This document shows, piece by piece, positions 36,097-51,600 of a DNA stretch of 64,000 nt. Origin of the DNA: Sinohyriopsis cumingii (Eukaryota > Mollusca > Bivalvia > Unionida > Unionidae); contig CM068841.1 of the NCBI GenBank assembly GCA_028554795.2, positions 25,663,308-25,727,307 on the forward strand, given 5' to 3'. How positions within the stretch are numbered: position 1 is the stretch's first letter; every line of letters starts with the position of its first letter. The notes beneath the pieces were generated by a model. The model worked only from the letters and a program-made list of their open reading frames with translations. It had not been told where the DNA came from and did not search any database. A program made the position numbers and the translations under genes.

Positions 36097-38017
36097 CAGT
36101 GTGACTCCGCTATAACACGGTAGTTGGGAACCATAAAACCCGACCGCGTTATATACCGAACCGTGTTATATGCAACCAAGTCAGTTAGCTGAATAAAATG
36201 TACCCCCCTCAAAAAAAAAAAATGGGGGGGTTTAATAAATGCGGGCGGTAAAAACGTGCTTCGTCGGCACAGTTACCATCTTCAATTGATACATATTAAA
36301 CGAGAAATAAACCTGTAGTGAAAACAGAAGACATAATATAATAGTTTATTTAGAGAACCATGCATTGGTGCATATACGTGAATCCCGTTTATATATAAAT
36401 GTCTAATGTATAGCATAAATAGTATCAAGACCGTGTACTCACCTGCGAACCTCATCATATACATTGAATCCACAATACACGTGATTTAATTGAAAATATG
36501 CACACACAGCTTTAAAATATTTATTAATTTTGTAACAGGTCATATTGCTCTGAATTCAGTGGAAAAACATAGCACAATCACGTAACGAATGACGAAGCAC
36601 ATTTACTCTAAAGTACATTCCAAGTCGGTAAAAGTTAGTTTGCGTTTTAAGCCGCCGTTGGCATAACCGTTTTCCTACAAAACGGAAACTTTTACAGCAT
36701 AGTTAACGTGTTCCAGTCACGTTGGAAAATGCAAAAATCCATCAGATTCAATCACTTTTATTTAAGTTTGGTACTGACTTAGTCTGAAGAAAAGTTCTTT
36801 GCTAATATTGAAAGACTAGTTGGCTTTCTTTGATGAAGGGTGCATGTGCTATTGAAGTCACCACTAAAGGATAGCTTTGGAGAACCAAACGAATGCCCCA
36901 TTTCTTATTGTGGTGGCAACATCAAATAATTGAGACTGGTATTTTTTCCATTTGATGAGCACGTTTTCATAACAGTTGGTGCTTGAAATGTAATCTGTTT
37001 CCTTTGAAATTTCAGCAAACTATTTTATCTGGGTACATTTTTAAAAAGGAATTGGCCGTCGTTTAGACTATTCTAGTTACTCTCCCTCCATGCCTACTGA
37101 ATAAACCAATAAGTAAGATGTATTTTTTTCTTCCTTTGTGGTAGCAGCGTCATGCTGCCTTCCACGCATGCGTCTGAAAATTAACAAAGGGTCAACAAAC
37201 GATAGAGACACAGGTGTTATTACAGAAAACGTGAGCATTCTGAACAATTTAATTTTGAGTGAAACGAAGAGGAATTTTACTTACCATCCACATACAAATG
37301 TCAGTCTTTGTAAATATATTAATTACTAGCGAGCGGCCGAAAATCTGATAGAAGATAGATTACGAGACAATGCCTCGTCCGGTTGATCTCCGTTACCAGA
37401 AATGTCAACAACAAAAAATCGGATATTTCACAACATACAGAACTCATGCTAGATGTCAGAATAAGCGGATTATGATATAACAATGCACTGTTTAGATGGT
37501 TTGTCAGAATAGACAAAAAGTATGTTTATGTAACAGCTGATAAATTTCAGTGCATTTTATATCCAGTTTGCGGCTTCCTTTCATGGGGCCTCTGAATTTC
37601 TGCACTCCAAACCAATGGTTGTATATGAAAGTTTAAATGGCCAACAATGTCGCCAACAAATAAAAAAGTCACATGGTATGTTTTGCACCCAATAAGGAAA
37701 AACAATCCAAGTTTGAGACATTAGCGAAGACCTACGCGATCCCAGAATAAACTTTTTATGCGTTTTTTTCTTCTTACTTTTTAAGAAGGAAAAAAATTAT
37801 TTTTCGTGTACGAGAAGAATACATATAAAATTTCAGGAGCCAAGCCACGATCATCTTGTATTATTCATACGCGATCTCTTCCTTAAAATGAGAAGCAACC
37901 TTTTACGTTTTCTTCGTACTTTTTTCTTTGCACAAGAACAATACATGTATATGAAATTTCGGGAGCCATGACATGACCGCGTTATATCCGAATTCGTGTT
38001 ATGACGGAGTCGCACAG
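36097..38017. mobile_element. pogo/Tigger-like DNA transposon, decayed or non-autonomous
   Basis: Left end CAGTGTGACTCCGCTATAAC; the reverse complement of the right end is CTGTGCGACTCCGTCATAAC. Both continue with a 'CCGCGTTATAT' / 'ATATAACGCGG' word. TA dinucleotides flank both ends (36,095-36,096 and 38,018-38,019), the Tc1/mariner target duplication. The 'GACTCCG..ATAAC' terminus is characteristic of pogo/Tigger elements. No transposase motif was found in the interior of about 1.9 kb. Confidence 0.72.
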
Positions 38018-38019
38018 TA

Positions 38020-39060
38020 TTATCTTATTGTGAACACCGTTTAGGTGTGGTGAAGTAGGTCAGAGTATTTAGAAACCTGGGTCTCTTTTTTAATGTGGAT
38101 ATTCCTATGATGTTCCTTTTAGTCTCAGTTGTACACTACTAGGACTAGACATACTGCATTGGATGAGAGCAGACCTGCCAACTCTTACAATTTTTCCATA
38201 AGTCTTACAAAAATTACCTGTAAAATACGGACTTACGACATACTAGCAAAATATATAGAAAAATGATCGTTGCCGAAAAATCTAGATAATTGGTTCATCC
38301 GTGTTTTATTTGTATCCGGGTTTCATCTTAGAATTAGTGTAATTAGTCAGAAAACCAGACTAACTTTACAGCAGCACCTCAGATGCTTTAAACTGCAACT
38401 ATTTATTCATGCAAAGCGTCTGCATATCAAACTGTTGATTATAGAATTTTTAAAAATGGCATCCAGATAGTGATGCATGTTGAAGACAAAAGGGAAAATA
38501 TGCTTCTAGAAAAGTGTTAATCAGCACAGAAGACTAAAAAGGAGTATTCATATTCTTGTGTATAAAAGCTGAAAAGGACACAATTATGTATATTGGACAT
38601 CTTGTGCCAATTTGAGCATGTCTTGTGGCAGGAGGTATCATTGCCGTTGTCATGTGAAATAGAAAAGAATTTCCAAGAATGATGTAAAGTTGAGAGATAG
38701 CAAAAAGCCAGTGAGCTGCATAGGGTTTGGAACAAGAGTTTGTGCAACTGTACTGGTGGTAAATAAAGTCTATGCACACTTTACAAACTTTTCAGTTGAA
38801 TATAATGTTCATTGTCGATACGTCGAACTGATGACATTTTCCACCTTTGCAATAGCAGTTATTAATATTTTGTTATACCTTACTGAAAACTAGTTAAACT
38901 TGTGGCAAAAAAATCAACTGCCTTACTGAGATGGACTCATCAGGGTTGGCAGGTCTGTGAGAGACAAACTTAATGAGTCGGAGATAGAACAGAGGTCATG
39001 ACAAAAAGATATTCTCATGCTATATTCTTCCTGGTATCTCCATCACCCAAAATTGGATGT
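38020..39060. other. Intergenic or intronic, no gene seen
   Basis: The minus-strand frames at 38,517-38,779 overlap each other in two registers and have no motif. Confidence 0.45.
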
Positions 39061-39062
39061 AT

Positions 39063-39248
39063 CAACAATGGCTCATTGGTTAGCATGCAGAACTCATTAC
39101 CGAAACGGTTTAGGTTAGAATCGTCCCAATGGACCAGCCTAAGTCAGCTACTGTGGTGTGTCCTTGGGTAAGACACTTTACTCCAATTGCCTTTTCATTA
39201 AATAACGAAACTGTCTTGCTGTGCTGATAAACACCAAAGCAAACCAAA
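39063..39248 (+). mobile_element. V-domain SINE
   Basis: A tRNA-related head with box A-like 'ctcattggttagcatg' is followed by the V-domain core 'gtccttgggtaagacacttt' at about 39,160-39,180, widely shared among SINEs of fish and molluscs. The box B region is degraded. It ends just before a second SINE. Confidence 0.68.
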
Positions 39249-39254
39249 CTGGAT

Positions 39255-39535
39255 GGGACTGCTCCAGTGGCCTAACTGGTTAGAATGTCTGTCTCTGATG
39301 AAGTAGGTCACAGGTTCGAACCCTGGATGAGTCATACCAAAAACCTAAAAATATTTTACTAACAGCTGCCTCACTAGGTGCTCAGCATTAAGAGGATATT
39401 GTTAGGACTGGTCATCATGGTGTAAAGATAATGTGACTGGGTGGGACATCATGCTTCATGTCTGCAGCATGATACCCCAGTGTTAGACATCACTATAAAC
39501 TGCCACACTGCAGACATCAAAGTGATATGACTGAA
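39255..39535 (+). mobile_element. tRNA-derived SINE with Meta-domain-like body
   Basis: Box A 'tggcctaactggttagaatg' and box B 'ggttcgaaccctgg' are both well preserved and spaced as in a tRNA. The body has 'cactaggtgctcagcatta', 'gtgactgggtggga' and 'catgtctgcagcatgatacc'. It resembles mollusc Meta-type SINEs that I recall from bivalves. The intact promoter boxes suggest a fairly young insertion. It is not a tRNA gene: no acceptor stem pairing is evident. Confidence 0.72.
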
Positions 39536-39744
39536 AATAATTTAAAGCTATGTTAAAAATCCAAATCACACATACGTGCACGCACACACACTGGATAATT
39601 ATGCCTAGTTATGTGTCATACAGAGCTGATATGAATTGTTGCCAAAAATATTAAGGGACATTCAGAGTTTGTGATTCCATATAAACAAAAGGAGTTTGTT
39701 CAAAGTGAAAAAATCTATGATTTAAAAGAAAGCTGGGTTTTTCT
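39536..39744. other. No gene seen
   Basis: Short spacer between the Meta-like SINE and the exon-like segment. Confidence 0.4.
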
Positions 39745-40000
39745 TTATACCTCAGATCTGCTTGCTACCAAGCTGTGGGTCCAATATGACATGGGTTCCA
39801 TGGCCCTGCCTTTACTGTTTCCCCATCTTGGATTGGGGAACCTTCCAGCAGTTCTGTGATGGCTGTATGGAGCAAATAAATTGTGTAAATTTTCGTTAAT
39901 CTCTGAAATATGTCTTGGTGTTGAGTCACCTGTGGTACTTGCTGCACATATGACTGTGATAGCTGAAGACAGGGCATTGGCAGCCTTCCGCTGCAAGCTG
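39745..40000 (-). CDS. Putative upstream exon of the same conserved protein family
   Basis: On the minus strand a pyrimidine-rich stretch ending ttgttcag (AG at 40,002-40,001) precedes an open frame with SLQRKAANALSSAITV, HISEINENLHNLFAPYSHH and RFPNPRWGNSKGRAMEPMSY, then WTH, with a possible donor AG|gtataa at the end. 'LFAPY' followed by a basic stretch and 'WTH' is the layout I associate with the N-terminal part of the family whose later part is at 35,345-35,806. Gene direction and order agree. The assignment is tentative; another frame here is also open. Confidence 0.4.
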
Positions 40001-40059
40001 CTGAACAATAAACTGGATATATTATTAGTAAAAAAGGAAAACAAAAAAATGGCCAAAAA

Positions 40060-42241
<2,182 letters not shown>

Positions 42242-42794
42242 TGTGTTTTAAAAATATAAAAAATACATACTGCCTTAATTTTAAACCAATATGTAACACA
42301 CATTTCTTTTTTTTATAAATGCTAAAACTTAAATATTGTTAAACGTTTAGGTCAATATTTACAGGCATCATCAATATCTGAAAAAAGAACTCAAGAGATG
42401 TTCACGTAAATAATATACTCATTAATATTCTGAATATATCACTCTGCTGGGTTTTCTTAACAGATTTCCTCAACTTTCATGTGAATTTTAAGCAATATAT
42501 ACATCAGGATCCCTACATTCGGATATATATATGCCATCACAGATATTTCACCCGTATTAATGAGGTATCAGAGTAACTCGTCTTTCACAACCTTTTCCCA
42601 CAATCATCTTTCTGAAACTGGAAATTAAATGCAATTAAATAATAATCAAAGAACAGTAAATAGACATATATAATACTTTTAAGTGTCTTTAATTACTTGT
42701 TTGTTGAATCCTAATATTAACACCCGTTATACTTTAGTACTCTGGGCTAAACACTTCATTCAAGGTCATGAACATTTGGTCTCTTGTTTCCAAG

Positions 42795-43240
42795 TCTAAC
42801 TAAAGACCCCAAGACAAAGACTAATCCAAAACACCACTAAACTGTTTGAAAACACTCTCACCTACCCAAGGTACATGTTATACAATTATAGTGAATCGAA
42901 CAAAAAAAAAATGATAGTGATCAGTAAAATTCTGAATTATATAATGAACGAGTAAGATCAGGAGTTTTTCCCCCATGTTTTTAATCACCTAATGAAAGAA
43001 TCCATGACTACCCTAAAACAGTAAAATACTATCCCAAAAGACCCTCCACTACCCAGGATACATGTAGGCAATTAAATAAAATCAAACCAAAAAAAGGACA
43101 GTGATCAATATAATTATCAAGTAACATCAATTGTGTTTTTCCCCGTGTTGATAATTATTGAAGGAAAGACCCCAAAACACTATAAGACTGTCCCAAAACA
43201 CTAATTTACCTAGGATACATGTATACAATTACAATAACTT
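42795..43240. repeat. Three diverged tandem units of about 155-190 bp
   Basis: Each unit shows the order 'gaccccaa(g/a)acaa' or 'caaaacacta', then 'cctacccaggatacatgta', 'caatta', 'agtgatca(a/g)ta', 'tttttcccc(c)atgtt'. Anchor 'atacatgt' copies are at about 42,871, 43,060 and 43,214; the third unit is incomplete. Confidence 0.6.
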
Positions 43241-43244
43241 AATG

Positions 43245-44300
43245 AAATATGCAAATGTTGGTGCATTCTCTCTCTGTCTCTTTCTGATCATAGATAATTC
43301 TAATTAAACCACTTTGAAATGATAAAGAGCAACACACTTAGTAAGTCAGAATGGTGTGTCACTACATTAATATTTCAAGAATTCTTTTAAAGTTTTTGTT
43401 TTTATAATCTTTAATGTGACAAAGTGCAGTACGCTGAATAATTAGAACCTAATGGTTCTATATTTAGTTCTAAAATTCTTTATGGACAAAATTCAAAATT
43501 CAATACATCACAAGAAATGTTCAGTTGTTATTAAGGCAAAAGGAACAGCATGCAAATCAAGACAGTGACAGCATCTATTGGACAAAAGGACAAAAATGCA
43601 CTGCTTTTTGCAGGACTTTAAATGGGAAATGGTAAATGTATATACATGTAACAGTAATACTAAATGACATCAAGAATGAAAGAGAACCATGACAAAAATT
43701 AATATATATGTGTGTATGAAATAAAAAAAGATCAAAAATCGTCCCAAGTATCAATACAAATGGACCATGGAAAGTGTACCTCCTTGTGGATACATATTGA
43801 TAAATGAAAATAAAATGAGTATTCAATTATTGTACAGTGCATTTGGCATTTATATATCCATACATAACAGAATGCTTTTACTCAATGCTTAGAATCAGAA
43901 GTACAATAACTCTTTTATTGCCGTGGGTGACTAGGTAATAGGCTTAAACATTTCTTGGATTTTTTTATTTTCAATTTTGGAGTATTTAAGATTAAACGAT
44001 TATCTGTTCAAATAAAAGAATTTCAACATTAAAACATAATTTGAAGTGTCCTGGGGTGTTTTCAAGAGGGTTTGGTGTATCTTGGGATGATCAGTCACTC
44101 CCCTCATTCCCCTTACAAGTTGTTTATTTAGGCAGTGAGATGTACAGAGGCTCACTACGAAGAAAAATATATGTTTCCATCAATGAATAGAGGGCTCGGG
44201 TGTGTGCTCCAATCTTTATTTTATGTGTATTGATGTATATCTGAACTATGTTATTTTCTCCGGAGCATATGTGCAATAGTATCACAAGAAAAGATTGACT
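43245..44300. other. No supportable gene
   Basis: Intergenic. A short stretch near 44,045-44,090 has 'cctggggtgttttcaagagg' wording distantly like the inverse of the repeats at 42.8-43.2 kb. Confidence 0.45.
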
Positions 44301-44302
44301 TA

Positions 44303-44548
44303 TGTGAGGTGTATCAGGGACCCAGTGGTCTAAAGCACCCTCCATTACAGATCACAGCCATCTCACCTCTGTCTGCGTGTCGTCGAGTCTTGGATTCAGC
44401 CAATGCTGGTATGTGAGAAAGCTTGCGCCAGTACCTACTCGTGGGTTGGTGGTTCTTTCCAGGGTTTTCATTCACCATTAATACTGGCTGCCATGTATAG
44501 CTTATTGTGTGTTGAAAAATGGCATTAAACCCCACAACAACAACAAAT
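44303..44548 (+). mobile_element. tRNA-derived SINE with LINE-like 3' tail
   Basis: The head 'gacccagtggtctaaagcacc' is a tRNA(Leu/Ser)-like box A. Box B is degraded ('gagtcttggattcagcc'). The 3' end 'aatggcattaaaccccacaacaacaac' resembles the 3' tail of mollusc Nimb-type LINEs, here the element at 58-63 kb with 'gcgccgttaaaaatc'. A shared tail would explain mobilisation by that LINE. Confidence 0.6.
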
Positions 44549-44939
44549 GTGAGGTGTGTCAAAATGGGTGACGTACTACAAGATCTTTATGACCAAGGCT
44601 CGTCTTATGAAAGCTCGTGAAGAAAAGAAGGAATATATCATTGTCATTTCTGAACCGTACTTTTCTAAAATAACTAATATTTCCAAAATAATGAGATATC
44701 AGTATGAAAGAAGTATATTTATGAAAACGTGAAAGCCAATGCTTAAGTGCGTCAAAACTGGGGAGTCTATGATATGACAATACAGTACTGTAGTGTAAGG
44801 TGGTCCAACTGCATTCCCGCGGGAATCTTTTGTGTGGCCCGCGCTCATAAAAAACTAAGTTCTATAATTACAGCATATATAAGCATGTATGGCCCGCTAG
44901 CTTTACAATTTTGGGTTCATATGGCCAGCGGGGTAGAAG

Positions 44940-45073
44940 ATAAACCTGGTCTAAGACCATCTAGTCCTACAGGTAAGACATAGTACATGTTGATTTTGTT
45001 TAGGTAAGCCCAAAACATAAATATCAGCGTCAGGTCTTACCTGTAGGACTAATGTTGGACTAAAGACCAACCT
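44940..45073. repeat. Foldback inverted repeat
   Basis: The left arm (44,942-44,980) contains 'tagtcctacaggtaagac'; the right arm (45,033-45,073) contains 'gtcttacctgtaggacta'. Outer parts 'aacctggtctaagacca' and 'ggactaaagaccaacctg' also pair with a few mismatches. The loop is about 52 bp. It could form a long hairpin or be the remains of a foldback transposon. Confidence 0.75.
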
Positions 45074-45350
45074 GCTGTCGTGATGGCGTTTTTGTTTTCT
45101 TAAGGTGCTATAAATCACTTAGAGATTCGAAAAAGCACATGGTTTTAGAGAACGGTTAAAACTTCGTCGCTAACTTACACTTAAAAAAAGACGGGACTGA
45201 AATAATTACGAGTTGTTTTCTTTCCACACGTACATCTGTGAAGTACTTTATATGCTGCTGGCACACAAAATTAGTGCCGTAAAGCAATCTAACGTCCCGT
45301 GAGGAGCATTCATTATTTTCATTGAGAAAAAACAACTTGGAAATTTAGAG

Positions 45351-45412
45351 CGCCACCTGTTGTCATAATGCCATGCTAATACTGTTGTATCCTATTATGA
45401 CAACAGATGGCG
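45351..45412. repeat. Palindromic outer end of element B
   Basis: CGCCACCTGTTGTCATAAT (45,351-45,369) pairs with ATTATGACAACAGATGGCG (45,394-45,412), one mismatch, with a 24-bp spacer. The second half matches the outer end of element A at 29,801-29,816. This may mark the true terminus or a second mobile element with these ends. Confidence 0.75.
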
Positions 45413-45795
45413 ACACGAGTTGAACAAGAAAGACGATACTGACAAAATTAGATTGTTGCAAGGCCAAATTTAAATGAAATTAGGAGTTAGAATGGTGTAA
45501 ATTGTAATATGGCAAGTTTATAAACAGAATATAAAACTTGTAATAACTGACATAGCATTTGCCATTCGACAAATTAGAGAACAAATTCAGCGTTTAGCAA
45601 AAAGCAAGATACAATGACGCAGAAGGAAAGTAGATCTAAGCATTTGCAACTAGTTCTTTACAGTTTGTATCAATGAAGAATACAATATACATGGATGGAA
45701 TTACGAATGTAGCACTTGCAAGCAGCCATTTACAATAATGCATCAAGGAAAAATAGAAAATACAAGCATAGAATTATGGCGGTAATCCCCCTCCA
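45397..45795. repeat. Left terminal repeat of element B
   Basis: Reverse-complement match to the right end of element A (29,199-29,816); see that entry. The inner boundary falls within the stop-proximal codons of the minus-strand ORF, so the final GGGLPP codons are part of the repeat in both elements. Confidence 0.82.
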
Positions 45796-46625
45796 TAGAT
45801 ATCATCGATGATTTCATAAATGAGGGACCTATAAACATTAACGTCCATGATATCACCTGCACTTAATCTCTGACAAATAGCGGCACCTTCATTAATGATT
45901 TCTGGTGAATTATTACCGGAGACTACCTCCAGTTGTTTCTTTTGCTTCTTTCTTACTTGGTGAAAATAATTCCTTACTTCGTCTAATTTCTTCAAATTCC
46001 AAATCTTCTTTTTCTTGTTTCCTTGTTCGTTCAACCTCTTTAAGTTTCGACTTCATTTCTTTTTCTTTTCGTTTCCTTGTTGCTTTTGCTTTTATCTTCT
46101 TTCTTGATTTATGCCTTGATTGTCTAATATACTCATCTACTCTCCGATCAAATATATTAAACTGATTAACAAATGTATCAGATCTGATTTGCGGAGTGTC
46201 AGTAGCGATGCGATATACAACCCTAATCCAATTGGCAGATATCATCGTTTTAACATATTCGCGTTTTACATATATATTTCATGATATCTAAACGCGGCAT
46301 TATTAATTACTTGTTCTTGATCCTTGATAGCGACAATACCTTTAGGCGTGAATTTATCTGTAATGTTAATTCTAACTCTTGGCAGAGGTTGTGTTGACGT
46401 GGTTGAACTTCAAGTTGTGTTTGAGGAGGTTGCTGGGGTGGTAGTTGAGCTGCTTGACGACGACCAACAATATCAACAGATAATATCTCAAGAGCTTTTT
46501 GAGCCGCCTCAGTTGCTGCAACAATTTTCTTTGTTGGTTCGACAATTAGTTTAAATACCTATTCTGTACCTTTTGCAAATTCCACCTGAGACTCCTGGCA
46601 CGCTTGTATCTTTTGCCTGACAGAA
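45776..46625 (-). pseudogene. Coiled-coil ORF ending GGGLPP (element B)
   Basis: Minus-strand path across frame changes. An N-terminal part has KKIVAATEAAQKALEILSVD and a Gln/Pro-rich stretch, then RVRINITDKFTPKGIVAIKD. Frame 46,245-45,913 has SDTFVNQFNIFDRRVDEYI and a very basic, charged helical run with KRKEKEMKSKLKEVERTRKQ. Frame 46,034-45,774 ends SLIYEIIDDIYGGGLPP. It points outward to the terminal repeat. I do not recognise a named family. The composition suggests a structural or DNA-associated virion protein. Confidence 0.5.
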
Positions 46626-46740
46626 TGACGGACTGGACTATATTATATAATTGCCTCTCGTCGCTCTGGAGCTAGTCTCGCTGTGCTAGTTTCCAGTGCA
46701 GGTGTACATCAATAATAATGATTTAATTACACCACACTAC

Positions 46741-46958
46741 AGCAGCAGGGAGGGTGATTGTCAAAAAATGAGTGTTCAGTTGGGATAAACGAACACGCCA
46801 AAAATTTGAAAACACAAATGTCAAAAATAAAGTAACAAAATGAGATAAACCTATTAAGGAGAATGTATAGATTGATTAGAGATTTCGGTTTGTTATTATT
46901 GACTTTTATTTTCAAAATTAGTCACTAAAAATATTTTCTGTTGACCCTCCCATCTGCT
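46741..46958. mobile_element. MITE-2, inverted relative to MITE-1
   Basis: Left end AGCAGCAGGGAGGGTGA; right end 'ttgaccctcccatctgct', the complement with mismatches. The interior aligns in reverse complement with 17,415-17,667. It lies directly upstream of the coiled-coil ORF of element B. Confidence 0.78.
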
Positions 46959-46959
46959 C

Positions 46960-49025
<2,066 letters not shown>

Positions 49026-49065
49026 ACGGGTCACTTGCAACTGTGTGCTGGCAATAATCGCCGTT

Positions 49066-49325
49066 TTAAAATGAATTTAATATGGTACGCAATTTTATCG
49101 CAATCCTTTCTGCTTTCCGTTCCCATCCCCTCTCATGCATAAGGGACAAGTTACGCAGAAATCTAGAGGAATAGAGGAACGTTTTTGGCTGGTTGGAAAC
49201 CTTGAAATTTAACTTACACCAAGTAAACTACAAGAATTTTGTTCATCATAACAGTATGTGTACACTTTCCTTTGGATTTGTCTACAGTGTTTATATACTC
49301 AATGGTACAAAAATTGCAAACCCTT
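49066..49325 (+). repeat. Dispersed repeat R2, copy 2
   Basis: Same-orientation match to 30,728-30,965; see copy 1. It again follows a long TA microsatellite, here only 42 bp away. Confidence 0.75.
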
Positions 49326-50155
49326 TCAACATTATACGGTAAATTTCTCTGTCACGTGGTATACATACTGTGATGTGTTTATTGTTTTATTGTTGTTCTT
49401 GTTGTATCTTAAAGCTATTATAATTTGTTCTAAAATTGGATCATTAATGTTAGCTGTATCAATGATATGCTACCCGTTGTATATTTTTTTATATGAGTCA
49501 AGCCTAATTTCCTTTAAATGACAAATGTATACGTCTCGCCGTATAGCATTGATACAGCTAGCATACTATATATATACATTGCTATGAAAATCTGTACTTT
49601 GTAACTATTGGCACATGGTTGTATCGAATTATTGTAATTTTTATTCATGACTGTAAATTGTACTTAACATCTTTAGTTAGATTTTGTCTCCCTGACCTCA
49701 ACTTTTTAGAAGCATAGTACTACATAGCATCTATACATATATCCTTACGTATGGCTGGCTGTTACTAATAATAGCATGAATGAAACGTAATAGTTAATTT
49801 CTCATTGGTTAATGGGGTTTCGACGTTTCTAGAAGAGCTCCTTAGTAGTGTTGGCAAATGGATATTATCGACCAAATGTAGGAGAGCCCTTTTATTATAT
49901 GGGATAACGTCTCTGGGTCAGCTGAACAATGAGGTGAAGTGTGGGGATTCCGGACCAAACTTATGAAATCCATGTGTTTTTTTATGTAAAGAAACAGACG
50001 TATTTAAAGAGAAAAACATGGGGTTCTGGACCAATGGGTGGTAATCAGATCGATATTGGTTTTGCACCATGGTGGTTCTAGGCCAAGTCGTGGTGTATAG
50101 TGAGTGAACATAAAGGATGAGATGATATGTGTTTTGCATCGCAGGAACAGACGGC
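49326..50155. other. No supportable gene
   Basis: Spacer downstream of the PolB remnant. The minus frame 50,181-49,918 is partly downstream read-through of PolB and otherwise unrecognised. Confidence 0.4.
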
Positions 50156-50159
50156 GGTC

Positions 50160-51600
50160 TGATGTTTACTTTTATGTCCAAGCCTCAATGTTGAAACGCA
50201 GTGGAAGCAAATTCGTTCATCGTCGAAGGTGCACAAACCCTTTTCGCTAATGAGCAGAGTGGAAATCCTATCCAGTTTGAAAGTTCTCATCGTGTAGTAG
50301 TGGAGACCAACAACCAAGATCTTCCTGAAAGGGTCAGCAAATGGCAAGTTTACTGAGGACGGGATTTTTTAATGCCATTGTCCTTTTACTTCACCGCGCC
50401 TGTGTCCATCTTAGAGGACATTTTGGAGAGCAGACTGATAAGCTCCGCAACGGGCGCACCGTTACACGCGTCTTTTCATTTGCCTATGACCTTTTTATTG
50501 TCTGTGCAGTAAGTCTGCTTATGGTGTGGGTAATCGATGAGATCGAATGCTCTCATTGGTCGAAGATATCCTGTAAAATATCATCCGTTTGAATCGCGTA
50601 GACAAGCAAATTGGTGTCGGTCAAGAGAAGATGAGTGTGAAAACCATTTCATGACTTGATGAAGTCTTAATGGAAATGCAACATGAGCATTGTGGAAGTA
50701 TCGAGTATGGCAGCTCGAACGCACAGAGGTTTGTCGAGTTTCAGACGTGTATTTTTCTGGCTGCGACGGCTACCATGTGTTCGTGAAAGATTCTCATGTG
50801 GCCGATAGCATCTGATGAAACGAGTTTGTCACGGTGCACACATCGTTGACGATTTCAGTTTATTCCGTTTTCTGATATTTTCCGTCGTCTTTCGGAGCCT
50901 GATAGAGCTGCCGATGTTCTAACATTTACATGGTCTTGTTCATTAGATTCGGCACAAGCTTTCTAATTTTGGCGTCTCCCAGACCAAACACGCCCTTCTG
51001 CGCCAGTTGCTCTGGAGACAGTATCTTGTTTGTCGGCCAGAAATGTTTGAACGCATAATGGATAATCGTTGTGGAGCCCATGTAGGCTTTCAGGATAGAT
51101 TAGTCGACTTTGACGAAATAAGCTATGTCGTCGACATAACCGCCCGAACGCTCCTGCAGAACACTCAAGAAATGACTGTGACATATTCCAATCCTACATA
51201 TTGTAAGCTCCAGATAAATGCTTTAAATGGGTGGCTTAGTGGGATCGTAGGTGGACAGGTATTTGATGTTGTCAATGGCAGTGATTTTTTGTGACAACTG
51301 ATATTACACCTTGTACGATCTGTTCGGTAAACGAAAACATGTCCGTGGCTGTAAAGAGCTTGAGCTGTACTCCACTCGTCTTCAGCAGTGCATCTCACGT
51401 CAACCCAAGCGCGGAGAAGTACCAGAGAGGGTCTTGCCAGAAATGTTTCCGGCAGGTTTCCCTGAAATTTCGAAACACGTCCGCCAGTAAAAGCACATTC
51501 GTCTTAAGATATATAGCTTGGCAGTAAATTCCCGAAGTGTATCGAACGACCCCGATAAACCTCCCAGAGGTGCCAAATAATTCCCCATAGTCGATTTAGG
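50160..51600 (-). pseudogene. Protein-primed DNA polymerase B, polymerase half (element B)
   Basis: Minus-strand remnant of the palm, fingers and C-terminus. From 51,520: KTNVLLLADVFRNFRETC, then DPLWYFSALGLT, a stop, DALLKTSGVQLKLFTATDMF and VQGVISVVTK. After frame changes come STYDPTKPP, GVFGLGDAKIRKLVPN, VRTSAALSGSERRRKISE, KLDKPLCVRAAILDTSTMLM and THLLLTDTNLLVYAIQTDDI, where the catalytic DTDS-type box has become DTNL. The C-terminal end is TMRTFKLDRISTLLISEK and LRLGHK at about 50,180. The order matches Polinton PolB. The exonuclease half is absent, the opposite of element A. Not functional. Confidence 0.82.

Noticed and set aside
39300-39340. Possible tRNA gene
   Set aside because: A and B boxes are those of the Meta-like SINE; the cloverleaf stems do not pair and the sequence continues into a SINE body.
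44314-44562. 82-codon minus-strand ORF
   Set aside because: Lies entirely within the tRNA-derived SINE at 44,303-44,548.
46727-46915. 62-codon minus-strand ORF
   Set aside because: Lies within MITE-2 and is explained by its AT-rich interior and terminal repeat.
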